58,551 nt of DNA from Mycobacterium palustre (GTDB taxonomy: Bacteria; Actinomycetota; Actinomycetes; Mycobacteriales; Mycobacteriaceae), in NCBI RefSeq assembly GCF_002101785.1, contig NZ_LQPJ01000147.1, positions 1 to 58,551 of the forward strand, read 5' to 3'. Under the pieces are notes generated by a model. It made no database searches. It saw only the letters and a program-made list of their open reading frames with translations, and was not told where the DNA came from. Every line of letters begins with the position of its first letter. The stretch's first letter is position 1. The position numbers were made by a program, and so were the translations under genes. Positions 26,133 to 34,900 of the stretch are shown one piece after another.

Positions 26133-27014
26133 TCACTTTTGCAAGGTGAACTGGTTGCAGTCGATGTAGCCCATCCGGAACGCCTTGGCCGACCCGATCA
26201 GGTACTTCATGTAGCGCTCGTAGACCTCTTCGGACTGGATCGCGATGGCCTCGTCCTTGCGCGCCTCGAGCGCCTCGGCCCAAAAGTCGAGGGTCTTGGC
26301 GAAGTCCAGCTGCAGCGACTGGCGGCGCGTCACGGTGAAACCGACCTTTTCCGAGTGTTCCTCGACGGTCTCGATCATCGGCAGCCGGCCGCCGGGGAAG
26401 ATCTCGGTCACGATGAACCGGATGAACTTGGCCATCTCCATCGTCAGCGGGATGCCCCGCTCCATCACCTGCTTGACGTGCAGCCCCGTGATCGCGTGCA
26501 GCAGCATCACGCCGTCGGCCGGCAGGGCCTCGTAGGCGAACGTGAAGAAGTCGTCGTAGCGGTGAAACCCGAAGTGCTCCAACGCCTCGATGACGACTAT
26601 GCGGTCCACCGGCTCGTCGAACTCGCCCCAGTCGCGCAGCAACACCCGCCGCGAGCGGTCGCTGTCCACCGAGTCGAGGACCTGCTGGCAGTAGGCGTGC
26701 TGGTTCTTCGACAGCGTCAGCCCCACGACGTTGACGTCGTAGCGCTCCACGGCGCGCTTCATCACCGAGCCCCAGCCGCAGCCCACGTCGAGCAACGTCA
26801 TCCCCGGTTTCAGGCCCAGCTTGTCCAGCGTCAGGTCGATCTTGGCGACCTGCGCCTCGTGCAGGTTCATCCCCTCGCGCGGGAAGTACGCGCAGCTGTA
26901 GGTGCGGGTCGGGTCGACGAACAGGGCGAAGAACTCGTCCGACAGGTCGTAATGCGCCCTGACGTTGTCGGAGTTGGACCGCGTCCGCGTAGCGCCCACT
27001 CGATTTTCAGCCAT
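26133..27014 (-). CDS. mmaA3: methoxymycolate synthase MmaA3 (SAM-dependent methyltransferase)
   Basis: 293 residues. MmaA3 O-methylates hydroxymycolates to methoxymycolates. The SAM motif is MTLLDVGCGWGSVMKRA, followed by DRIVVIEALEHFGFHRYDDF and HAITGLHVKQVMERGIPLTM. The LHVKQVMERGIP segment and the C-terminus KAFRMGYIDCNQFTLQK match MmaA3 better than MmaA2 or CmaA. ATG 27014 gives MAENRVGATRTRSNSDN; a longer frame begins upstream without homology. It lies between mmaA4 and mmaA2, the H37Rv order. All key motifs are intact, so methoxymycolate synthesis is plausible. Confidence 0.88.
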   Translation of the reverse strand: MAENRVGATRTRSNSDNVRAHYDLSDEFFALFVDPTRTYSCAYFPREGMNLHEAQVAKIDLTLDKLGLKPGMTLLDVGCGWGSVMKRAVERYDVNVVGLTLSKNQHAYCQQVLDSVDSDRSRRVLLRDWGEFDEPVDRIVVIEALEHFGFHRYDDFFTFAYEALPADGVMLLHAITGLHVKQVMERGIPLTMEMAKFIRFIVTEIFPGGRLPMIETVEEHSEKVGFTVTRRQSLQLDFAKTLDFWAEALEARKDEAIAIQSEEVYERYMKYLIGSAKAFRMGYIDCNQFTLQK

Positions 27015-27075
27015 AGGTCCTCCCGACTGCGGCCGTCCTCGGCACCCTACACGGGGTAGGGCGCAGCCCTTGCAT

Positions 27076-27966
27076 TTAAAATCGCTTGCCCGTGACTTTC
27101 TCCAAGGTGAACTGGTTGACGTCGATGTAGCCGATGCGGAAGGCGTCGGCACATCCGGTCAGGTATTTGACGTAGCGCTCGTAGACCTCTTCGGACTGGA
27201 TCGCGACGGCCTCGTCCCGGTGGGCCTGCAGCGCCTCGGCCCACAGGTCGAGGGTCCTGGCGTAGTGCGGCTGCAGCGACTGCCGGCGCGTCAGGGCGAA
27301 GCCCGCCTTCGCCGAGTGGTCGGCCACCATCTCGATCGACGGCAACCGTCCGCCCGGGAAGATCTCGGTGACGATGAACTTGATGAACCGGGCCATCTCG
27401 AAGGTCAGCGGGATGCCCCGCTCGACGCACTGCGGCCCCGTCAGCCCGGTGATCGTGTGCAGCAGCATCACGCCCGGATCGGGCGGGCCGGGCAGGACGT
27501 GGCGGGCCATCGCGAAGAAGTCGTCGTAGCGGTCGTGGCCGAAGTGCTCGAAGGCGCCGATCGAGACGATCCGGTCGACGGGCTCGTCGAACTGTTCCCA
27601 GCCGGCCAGCAGCACGCGGCGGGCGCGGGGGGTGTCCATCTGCTCGAAGACCTTCTGGACATGTTCGGCCTGGTTCTTCGACAGCGTCAGGCCCACGACG
27701 TTGACGTCGTACTTCTCGATGGCGCGCCGCATGGTGGCGCCCCAGCCGCAGCCGATGTCGAGCAGCGTCATCCCCGGCTGCAGCCCCAGCTTGCCCAGCG
27801 CCAGGTCGATCTTGGCGATCTGCGCCTCCTGCAGCGTCATGTCGTCGCGCTCGAAGTAGGCGCAGCTGTAGGTCTGGGTGGGGTCCAAAAACAGCCGGAA
27901 GAAGTCGTCGGAGAGGTCGTAGTGCGCCTGGACGTCGTCGAAATGCGGCGTCAGATCCTTGCCCAT
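27076..27966 (-). CDS. mmaA2: mycolic acid cyclopropane synthase MmaA2
   Basis: 296 residues. MmaA2 makes the distal cis-cyclopropane of alpha-mycolates and the proximal ring of oxygenated mycolates. It starts MGKDLTPHFDDVQAHYDLSD, with the SAM site MTLLDIGCGWGATMRRA and DRIVSIGAFEHFGHDRYDDF. Near-identity by eye to MmaA2 is strongest in PTQTYSCAYFERDDMTLQEA and LTRRQSLQPHYARTLDLWA. The protein ends FTLEKVTGKRF, seven residues past the usual FTLxK terminus, suggesting a lost stop codon. ATG 27966 is preferred over longer upstream starts. Confidence 0.92.
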   Translation of the reverse strand: MGKDLTPHFDDVQAHYDLSDDFFRLFLDPTQTYSCAYFERDDMTLQEAQIAKIDLALGKLGLQPGMTLLDIGCGWGATMRRAIEKYDVNVVGLTLSKNQAEHVQKVFEQMDTPRARRVLLAGWEQFDEPVDRIVSIGAFEHFGHDRYDDFFAMARHVLPGPPDPGVMLLHTITGLTGPQCVERGIPLTFEMARFIKFIVTEIFPGGRLPSIEMVADHSAKAGFALTRRQSLQPHYARTLDLWAEALQAHRDEAVAIQSEEVYERYVKYLTGCADAFRIGYIDVNQFTLEKVTGKRF

Positions 27967-28009
27967 GGCGCCATGCCCCTCCCTGCGGCCGCGCCGGCCG
28001 CCGGTCACC

Positions 28010-28870
28010 TCACTTGACGAGGGTGAATTGCGCGACGTTGATCAGTCCGCGCCGGAACCGTTCCGCACAGCCGGTCAGGTAGTGCATAAAGTTGTCATAC
28101 ACCTCTTCGGACTGAATGGCGATGGCCCGCTCCCGATTGGCCTTCAAGTTGGCCGCCCAGGTGTCGAGGGTCTTCGCGTAGTGCGGCTGCAGCACCTGGG
28201 TTTCCTCGAGGGAGAACCCGGCGGCGGCGGCGTTGTCGACGATGTCGGGCTCCGAAGGCAGCTCGCCGCCCGGAAAGATCGACTCGCGCAAAAACTTTAG
28301 GAAGCGCAGGTCGCTCATCGTCAGCGCGATGCCCTGCTCGTGCAGCCACCGGCGGTCGTAGGTGAACAGGCTGTGCAGCAGCATCCGGCCGTCGCCGGGA
28401 AGGATGTCGTAGGAGCGTTCGAAGAACGCGCCGTAGCGCTCCTTGTGAAACGCGTCGAACGCCTCGAAGGACACGATCCGGTCGACCTTCTCGTCGAATT
28501 CTTCCCAGCCCTGCAGCCGAGCCTCCGCGTGCCGGTTGGTTTCAAGCTCGGCCAGCCGGGCCTTGCTGCGCTCGGCGTGGTTGTGGGACAAGGTAATTCC
28601 GATGACGTTGACGTCATACTTCTCCACCGCGCGCACCAGGGCGCCGCCCCACCCGCAACCGACGTCGAGCAGGGTCATCCCCGGCTCGAGGTTCAACTTG
28701 TCCAGCGCCAAATCCAATTTGGCGAGTTGGGCCTCCTGCAGCGTCATGTCGTCGCGCTCGAAATAGGCGCAGGTGTAGACCCACGTCGGGTCGAGGAACA
28801 GACCGAAAAACTCATCCGAAATGTCGTACGCCGCTTGCGAGTCTTCGTAATACGGTCTCAGCTCGGCCAT
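28010..28870 (-). CDS. mmaA1: mycolic acid methyltransferase MmaA1
   Basis: 286 residues, the same length as MmaA1 of M. tuberculosis. MmaA1 converts cis to trans double bonds with an allylic methyl branch before cyclopropanation. It begins MAELRPYYEDSQAAYDISDE, has the SAM site MTLLDVGCGWGGALVRAVEK and the paralogue-specific FEAFDAFHKERYGAFFERSY, DRRWLHEQGIALTMSDLRF and ESIFPGGELPSEPDIVDN. It ends RRGLINVAQFTLVK. It is the first gene of the mmaA1-A2-A3-A4 series; ATG 28870 follows AGGAGGGTGTCTAACA, a strong ribosome site, and a promoter is expected in the 70 bp before it. Confidence 0.94.
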   Translation of the reverse strand: MAELRPYYEDSQAAYDISDEFFGLFLDPTWVYTCAYFERDDMTLQEAQLAKLDLALDKLNLEPGMTLLDVGCGWGGALVRAVEKYDVNVIGITLSHNHAERSKARLAELETNRHAEARLQGWEEFDEKVDRIVSFEAFDAFHKERYGAFFERSYDILPGDGRMLLHSLFTYDRRWLHEQGIALTMSDLRFLKFLRESIFPGGELPSEPDIVDNAAAAGFSLEETQVLQPHYAKTLDTWAANLKANRERAIAIQSEEVYDNFMHYLTGCAERFRRGLINVAQFTLVK

Positions 28871-28939
28871 TGTTAGACACCCTCCTAACGCCCAACCGTA
28901 CAACCTGTGGGTGGATTTCTCCGACCGGCATGGCCCACG

Positions 28940-29845
28940 TCAGCCGGATCGCGCGAAGTTGCTAGTCAGCACTCCGATGACCTGATCCCACAGCTGCTGC
29001 GGCAGATCATGGCCCATGCCGTCGAATAACGCCAATCGGGCGTCGTCGATCGCCCGGGCCACCGCGCGGCCCCCGAAGGGCCGCATCAACTTGTCCGCCC
29101 TGCCGTGCAGAACGACGGTCGGCGCCGTGATCTTTCGGTCGTAGCGCACCAGGCTGCCGCTGCCCAGGACGGCATCGAAATGGCGGGCGATTCCCCACGG
29201 GTAGTAGCTGCGTTCGTAGCTTTCGATGGCCTCGGCCCGAAGTTGCTCCTCGGGCGGCAGGTAGCGCGGGCTTCCGATGATCTTGCTCACCCGGATGGCG
29301 TTGTCGACGATCACGTCGCGTGGCGAGTTCGGCGGCGGGCCCTTGATGAGGGCCAGCAGCTGGCGAGGACCGGGCGGCGGCAGGAACGCCGCGTTGTTGC
29401 TGGAGAAGATGACCGCAAGGGTCTTCGTCCGCTCGGCAAAGCGTGCGGCGAAGATCTGGGCGATCATGCCGCCCATCGACGCCCCGACGATGTGGGCGCG
29501 CTCGATGCCGAGGTGGTCCAGCACCGCGGCGGCGTCGTCGGCCATGTCCTCCAGCGCGTACGGCGCCTTGCTGCGCAGGCCGAGCCACGAGCGGACCAGC
29601 CGCGTCACCAACGGCTGCCCCGCGCCGCGGCGCTCGGTCTTGCTGGAGAGCCCCACGTCGCGGTTGTCGTAGCGGATGACGCGCAGGCCCTTGCCGACCA
29701 GCCTCTCGCAGAATTCGGTGCGCCACAGCAGCAGCTGGGCGCCCAGCCCCATGATCAGCAGGACGGGCGGGTCGTCGACGTCGCCCATGTCCTCGTAGTA
29801 GAGCTTCAGGTCACCCGAGGTGGCGGTCCCGGTGCGTATCTCCAT
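28940..29845 (-). CDS. lipG: alpha/beta-hydrolase LipG (esterase/thioesterase)
   Basis: 301 residues. The nucleophile elbow is IVGASMGGMIAQIFAARF, the oxyanion region LLIMGLGAQLLLW, the acid is in VVLHGRADKLMRP, and the His in FDGMGHDLPQQLWDQV. The segment YDNRDVGLSSK is typical of this hydrolase group. From memory this is Rv0646c, reported to hydrolyse phospholipids and acyl-CoA thioesters. It is 69 bp upstream of mmaA1 on the same strand and close to the ABC1-kinase gene (10 bp), so a lipG-mmaA transcript is likely. Confidence 0.9.
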   Translation of the reverse strand: MEIRTGTATSGDLKLYYEDMGDVDDPPVLLIMGLGAQLLLWRTEFCERLVGKGLRVIRYDNRDVGLSSKTERRGAGQPLVTRLVRSWLGLRSKAPYALEDMADDAAAVLDHLGIERAHIVGASMGGMIAQIFAARFAERTKTLAVIFSSNNAAFLPPPGPRQLLALIKGPPPNSPRDVIVDNAIRVSKIIGSPRYLPPEEQLRAEAIESYERSYYPWGIARHFDAVLGSGSLVRYDRKITAPTVVLHGRADKLMRPFGGRAVARAIDDARLALFDGMGHDLPQQLWDQVIGVLTSNFARSG

Positions 29846-29855
29846 CGGGCCGCCG

Positions 29856-31202
29856 CTACACCTCGACGTCGCTCTGGTGCTCGCGGCTGACCTCGACCAT
29901 GAAGTTGGCGAAGTATCCGGTCAGCTGCGGATCGGACATCATCTGCCACTTCGGCGCCAAGAGCTTCATGTACCGCTCGACGTAAAGAAATTGCTTGCCG
30001 ATCAGGACCAGCTCGCGGGGCAGCTTGACGTCGTAGGCGTCGGCCAGCGCCGAGAGCTGCCGCCCGATGTCGGCATACGACATGTCGCCCAGCGTCTGCA
30101 TGGTCAGCGGGGTGGCGAACTTCTCGAGGTCCTTGGCGGCCTGGGCCTCCGGCTTCATGGTGCCCACGGCGCCCATCAGCACGACGATCTTGCCCGCCGC
30201 GGCGTGGTCCTTCTTGACCAGCAGCGCGTACACCAGCTCGCGCAGCAGCCAGCGGGTGCGCGGATCGATGCGGCCCATGATGCCGAAGTCGAAGAACACG
30301 ATGCGGCCCGCATCGTCGACGTAGAGGTTGCCGGCGTGCAGGTCGCCGTGGAACAACCCGTGCCGCAGCCCGCCCTCGAAAAGCGAGAACAGCAACGCCT
30401 TGACCAGCTCGGTGCCGTCGAACCCGGCCTGGCGGATGGCCTTGACATCGTCGATGCGGATGCCGTGCACCCGCTCCATCGTCAGGACCCGGTCGCTGGT
30501 GAAGTCCCAGTACACCTGCGGCACCCGGATGTTGCGGCCCAGCGGCGAGGCGTGCAGGTGCGCCACCCACGCCTCCATCGACTGCGCCTCCAGCCGGAAG
30601 TTCAGCTCCTCGGCCAGGTTGTCGGAGAAGTCGGCGACCACGTCCTGCGCCGACAGCCGGCGGCCCAGCTTGGCCAGCTCGACGGCCTGGGCGAAGCGCT
30701 TGAGGATCTGCAGGTCGGCGGCGACCCTGCGGCGGATGCCCGGCCGCTGGATCTTGACGACGACCTCCTCGCCGCTGTGCAGCGTCGCGTAGTGCACCTG
30801 CGCGATGGACGCCGACGCGAACGGCGTCTCGTCCCACTTGGCGAACAGCTCGGCGGGGTCGCCGCCGAGCTCCTCGACGACCAGCTCGTGGACCTCGGCC
30901 GGGTCGGCGGGCGGGACCCGGTCCAGCAGGCCGCGGAACTCGCGGGACAGCGACTCGCCGAACGCGCCCGGGCTGGACGCGATGATCTGTCCGAACTTCA
31001 CGTACGTCGGCCCGAGGTCGGCGAAGGTCTGCGGGAGCTGCTTGATCACCTTCTGCTGCCACGGCCCCCGGGCCGGCAGCTTGGTGAGGACGCGGGCGGC
31101 GCTGCGCGTGACTTGCCAACCGGTGGCCGCCATCCGGGCCGCTTCGACCGGTAGGGGCACCCGGTCGAGCTTGGCCACCTCGCGGTGCTTGGTAGAAGCC
31201 AT
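29856..31202 (-). CDS. ABC1/UbiB family atypical kinase-like protein
   Basis: 448 residues. The family's KxGQ motif is in LGPTYVKFGQIIASSPGAF. The alanine-rich nucleotide loop region is PFASASIAQVHYATL, the Lys in EEVVVKIQRPGI, the catalytic loop HGLFHGDLHAGNLYVDD, and the metal-binding DFG in IVFFDFGIMGRI. UbiB-type proteins are ATPases linked to isoprenoid-lipid metabolism; mycobacteria make menaquinone, so the target may be a prenyl-lipid step. From memory it matches Rv0647c. ATG 31202 (MASTKHREVAKLDRVPLP) is preferred to an upstream in-frame start. It is upstream of lipG. Confidence 0.9.
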   Translation of the reverse strand: MASTKHREVAKLDRVPLPVEAARMAATGWQVTRSAARVLTKLPARGPWQQKVIKQLPQTFADLGPTYVKFGQIIASSPGAFGESLSREFRGLLDRVPPADPAEVHELVVEELGGDPAELFAKWDETPFASASIAQVHYATLHSGEEVVVKIQRPGIRRRVAADLQILKRFAQAVELAKLGRRLSAQDVVADFSDNLAEELNFRLEAQSMEAWVAHLHASPLGRNIRVPQVYWDFTSDRVLTMERVHGIRIDDVKAIRQAGFDGTELVKALLFSLFEGGLRHGLFHGDLHAGNLYVDDAGRIVFFDFGIMGRIDPRTRWLLRELVYALLVKKDHAAAGKIVVLMGAVGTMKPEAQAAKDLEKFATPLTMQTLGDMSYADIGRQLSALADAYDVKLPRELVLIGKQFLYVERYMKLLAPKWQMMSDPQLTGYFANFMVEVSREHQSDVEV

Positions 31203-31257
31203 TCCAGCAGTCTGCCAAATCGGCGGGGTCAAGTCCCAATCGCTGAGCGCGGTGCCG

Positions 31258-31878
31258 CTACGCGTCAGCGCGCTTCGGCCGCGCCTGCCGGGGTTGCCAG
31301 GGCGTCACCCATCCGTCGATCGTCCAGCCCTCCCGCGCGGCGATCAACTCATACATCGTGGCGCCGTCGATCGTTTCGCGGACGATGTCGGCGTGGCCGG
31401 CGTGCCGGGCCAGCTCGTTGATCACGTGCAGGATCACCCAGCGCACCGACCACGCCTTCTGGTTCCTGGGGAACCACGGGATGTCACGCGGGACGGGCAC
31501 CGTGGCGTCCAGATCCGCGGTTTCGGCCAGGCGCAGCGACTGCGCGTTTTGCGCTTCGAACGCGCGCAGCAGCCCATCGAGGGTCTCGTCGGGCCGCATC
31601 ACGTGCTGCTCGCCGAACTCCTTGGCGATCTCCTCGAAGGGCCGCGGGTCCTTCGGCGGCGCGTCGGGCGCGGCGGCCACGCGTGCCATCCAGGTGCGCT
31701 GCATGGCGGTGACGTGCTTGATCAAGCCGCCGACCGACAGGGCGCTGGCCGACGGGGTGGCGCGGGCCTGTTCGTCGGTGAGGCCGTAAGAGACGGCGAG
31801 ATAGGCGCTTTGGTGGAAGGCCATGAATTCGCGCAGGGCGTTGCGCTCGTCGGTGACGGGAGGGGCGAGGGCGGGCAT
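31258..31878 (-). CDS. DinB-fold protein (mycothiol-dependent enzyme family)
   Basis: 206 residues, four-helix DinB/DUF664-like. Metal-ligand His residues sit at the expected places: SVGGLIKHVTAMQRTWM, then VRWVILHVINELARHAGHADI. The latter H-x3-H-type helix is typical of the superfamily, whose actinobacterial members include mycothiol S-transferases and maleylpyruvate isomerase. The C-terminus is basic (RQARPKRADA). It lies 55 bp before the ABC1-kinase gene and is divergent from the mannosidase gene by 58 bp. The substrate is unknown. Confidence 0.85.
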   Translation of the reverse strand: MPALAPPVTDERNALREFMAFHQSAYLAVSYGLTDEQARATPSASALSVGGLIKHVTAMQRTWMARVAAAPDAPPKDPRPFEEIAKEFGEQHVMRPDETLDGLLRAFEAQNAQSLRLAETADLDATVPVPRDIPWFPRNQKAWSVRWVILHVINELARHAGHADIVRETIDGATMYELIAAREGWTIDGWVTPWQPRQARPKRADA

Positions 31879-31936
31879 GACCAGATCCTAGGTCCAGATG
31901 CCTCCGCCGCGGCCCCTCGCGTCGTAAGGTGCGGGG

Positions 31937-34900
31937 GTGCAGGTCATTTCGGCGGACTCGACGGAGCTGTTCGTCGGTCCGCCGGACGCGCCGCTGCAGC
32001 TGGCGCGCATCGGCCTTGCGGGCTGCGTCGCCCCGACCCCGGTCCGCATCGACGGCGACGGGCTGAGCGGCGCGGCGACGGCCCAGCCCGGGTCCGGTGC
32101 CGTGGAGGTGCCGGTCACCGTCGCCGGCGCGGTCGTCGGTGAGCGGCGGGCGGCACGGGTGCACGCCGGCGGCGACATCACCGAGTTCGAGTTCACCATC
32201 GCCGAGCCCGGCTGGACCATGTTCATGGTCAGCCACTTTCACTACGACCCGGTCTGGTGGAACACCCAGGGCGCCTACACCAGCGAGTGGGTCGCGGACC
32301 CGCCGGGCCGGCAGGCCAACGGCTTCGCGCTGGTCCGCGCGCACCTGGAAATGGCCCGCCGCGAGCCCGAGTACAAGTTCGTGCTGGCCGAGGTGGACTA
32401 CCTGAAGCCGTACTGGGACACCCACCCCGAGGACCGCGCCGACTTGCGCCGCTTCCTCGCCGAGGGCCGCCTGGAGGTGATGGGCGGCACCTACAACGAA
32501 CCCAACACCAACCTCACCGGCCCGGAAACGACGATCCGAAACCTGGTGCACGGCATGGGTTTTCAGCGCGACGTGTTGGAAGCCGACCCGGCCACCGCGT
32601 GGCAGCTCGACGTGTTCGGCCACGACCCGCAGTTTCCGGGGATGGCCGCCGACGCCGGGTTGACGTCGAGCTCGTGGGCCCGCGGGCCGTTCCACCAGTG
32701 GGGCCCCGCCCACGGCGAAGGGGTGGACCGCATGCAGTTTCGCAGCGAGTTCGAGTGGATCGCGCCGTCGGGCCGCGGCCTGCTGACCCACTACATGCCC
32801 GCGCACTACGGGGCGGGCTGGGGGATGGACGAAGCCACCACGCTCGCCGACGCCGAGGAGGCGACCTACCGGCTGTTTTGTCAGCTCAAGGGCGTCGCTT
32901 TGACCCGCAACGTGCTGCTGCCCGTCGGCACCGACTACACGCCGCCCAACAAGTGGGTCACCGCGATCCACCGCGACTGGGCGGCGCGCTACACCTGGCC
33001 GCGCTTCGTGTGCGGGCTGCCGCGCGAGTTCTTCGCCGCGGTGCGCGCCGAACTCGCGCGGCGCGGGGGCGAGCCGTCGCCGCAGACCCGCGACATGAAC
33101 CCGATCTACACCGGCAAGGACGTCTCCTACATCGACACCAAGCAGGCCAATCGGGCCGCCGAGGACACCGTGCTGGCCGCCGAGCGCTTCGCCGTGTTCG
33201 CCGCGCTGCTGGCCGGCGCCGAGTACCCGCAGGCCGCCCTCGCCAAGGCGTGGGTGCAGCTGGCCTACGGCGCGCACCACGACGCGATCACCGGGTCGGA
33301 ATCCGACCAGGTCTACCTCGACCTGCTGACCGGGTGGCGCGACGCCTGGGAGCTCGGCCGGGCCGCCCGCGACAACTCCCTGTCGGTGCTGTCCGGCGCG
33401 ATCGGGGGCGACGTGATCGTGTGGAACCCGTTGGCGCAGCGGCGCACCGACGTCGTCACCGTCCGCCTCGACGCGCCGCTGGGCCCCGGCGTGCGGGTGT
33501 TCGACCCCGGGGGCGCCGAGCAGCCCGCGCTTGTCGAGCACGACGGGCGGTCGGTGAGCTGGCTGGCGCGCGACGTGCCGTCGCTGGGCTGGCGGGCCTA
33601 CCGGCTGGTTTCCGACGCCGAACCGCGCCGCTGGGAACCGATGCGCGGCACGGCGATCGGCAACGAGCACTACCGGCTGGCCGTCGATCCCGCCCGCGGC
33701 GGGGCGGTGGCGTCGCTGGAACGCGACGGCCGCCAGCTCATCGCCGGCGGCCGGCTGGGCAACGACCTCGCCGTCTACGAGGAGTACCCGGCGCACCCGA
33801 CGCAGGGGGAGGGCCCGTGGCACCTGCTGCCCAAGGGTCCGGTGGTGTGCTCGTCGGAGTCGCCGGCGCGGGTGCGGGCGTATCGCGGGCCGCTGGGGGA
33901 GCGGCTCGTCGTGCAGGGCCGGGTCGGCGGCGTGCTGCGCTACACCCAGACCCTGACCCTGTGGCACGGCGTGGCGCGGGTGGACTGCCGCACCGTCATC
34001 GACGAGTTCACCGGCCAGGACCTGCTGGTGCGGCTGCGGTGGCCCTGCCCGGTGCCCGGCGCCATGCCGGTCAGCGAGGTGGGCGACGCCGTCGTCGGGC
34101 GGGGCTTTGCGTTGCTGCACGAGCCTCCCGGTGGCGGGCGCTCGGTGGACACGGCGCGGCACCCGTGGACGCTGGATAACCCGGCCTACGGCTGGTTCGG
34201 GCTGTCCTCGGCGGTCCGGGTGCGGATCGGCGACCGCGTGCGGGCGGTGTCGGTGGCCGAGGTGGTGTCGCCGGACGAGGCGGTGTCCGGGCCGCTTGCG
34301 CGCGGGTTGATGGTCGGGCTGGTCCGGGCCGGCGTCACGGCCACCTGCAGCGGCGCCGACCGGCCGCGCTACGGCCACCTCGGCGTCGACTCCAACCTGC
34401 CCGACGTGCGCATCGCGCTGGGCGGCCCGTCCCGCAACTCGTTCACCAAAGACGTTCTGACCCAGGCTGATTCGTGGTACACCGACGAACTCGAACGGCA
34501 GCTGGCGCAGACGGGCCGGGCCCGGGTGTGGGTGCCGGCCGCGACGGCGTTGGCGGCCGTGTGGGTGCCCGGCGCCGACCTGCGCGCGCCGCTGGCGCTG
34601 CCGGTCCTGATCGTCGACGGCCGCGACGACGACGGCCTGGCCGCCGCGATCGCGTCGCTGGTCGACGAGCTGGGTGGCGCCGAGATCGGCGTCACCCAGC
34701 GGGCGCCGTCGGGCTTAAGCTCCTTCGAAGACCGCTTCGAAGACCGCACCGTCGCGCTGCTCAACCGCGGGGTGCCCAGCTTCGCCGTCGACACCGACGG
34801 CACGCTGCACACCGCGCTGATGCGGTCCTGCACCGGCTGGCCGTCGGGCATCTGGATCGACGACCCGCGCCGCACCGCGCCCGACGGCTCCAGCTTCCAG

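Noticed and set aside
31484..34378. 964-codon minus-strand open frame opposite the mannosidase
   Set aside because: No recognisable domain; the plus-strand frame has all GH38 catalytic motifs.
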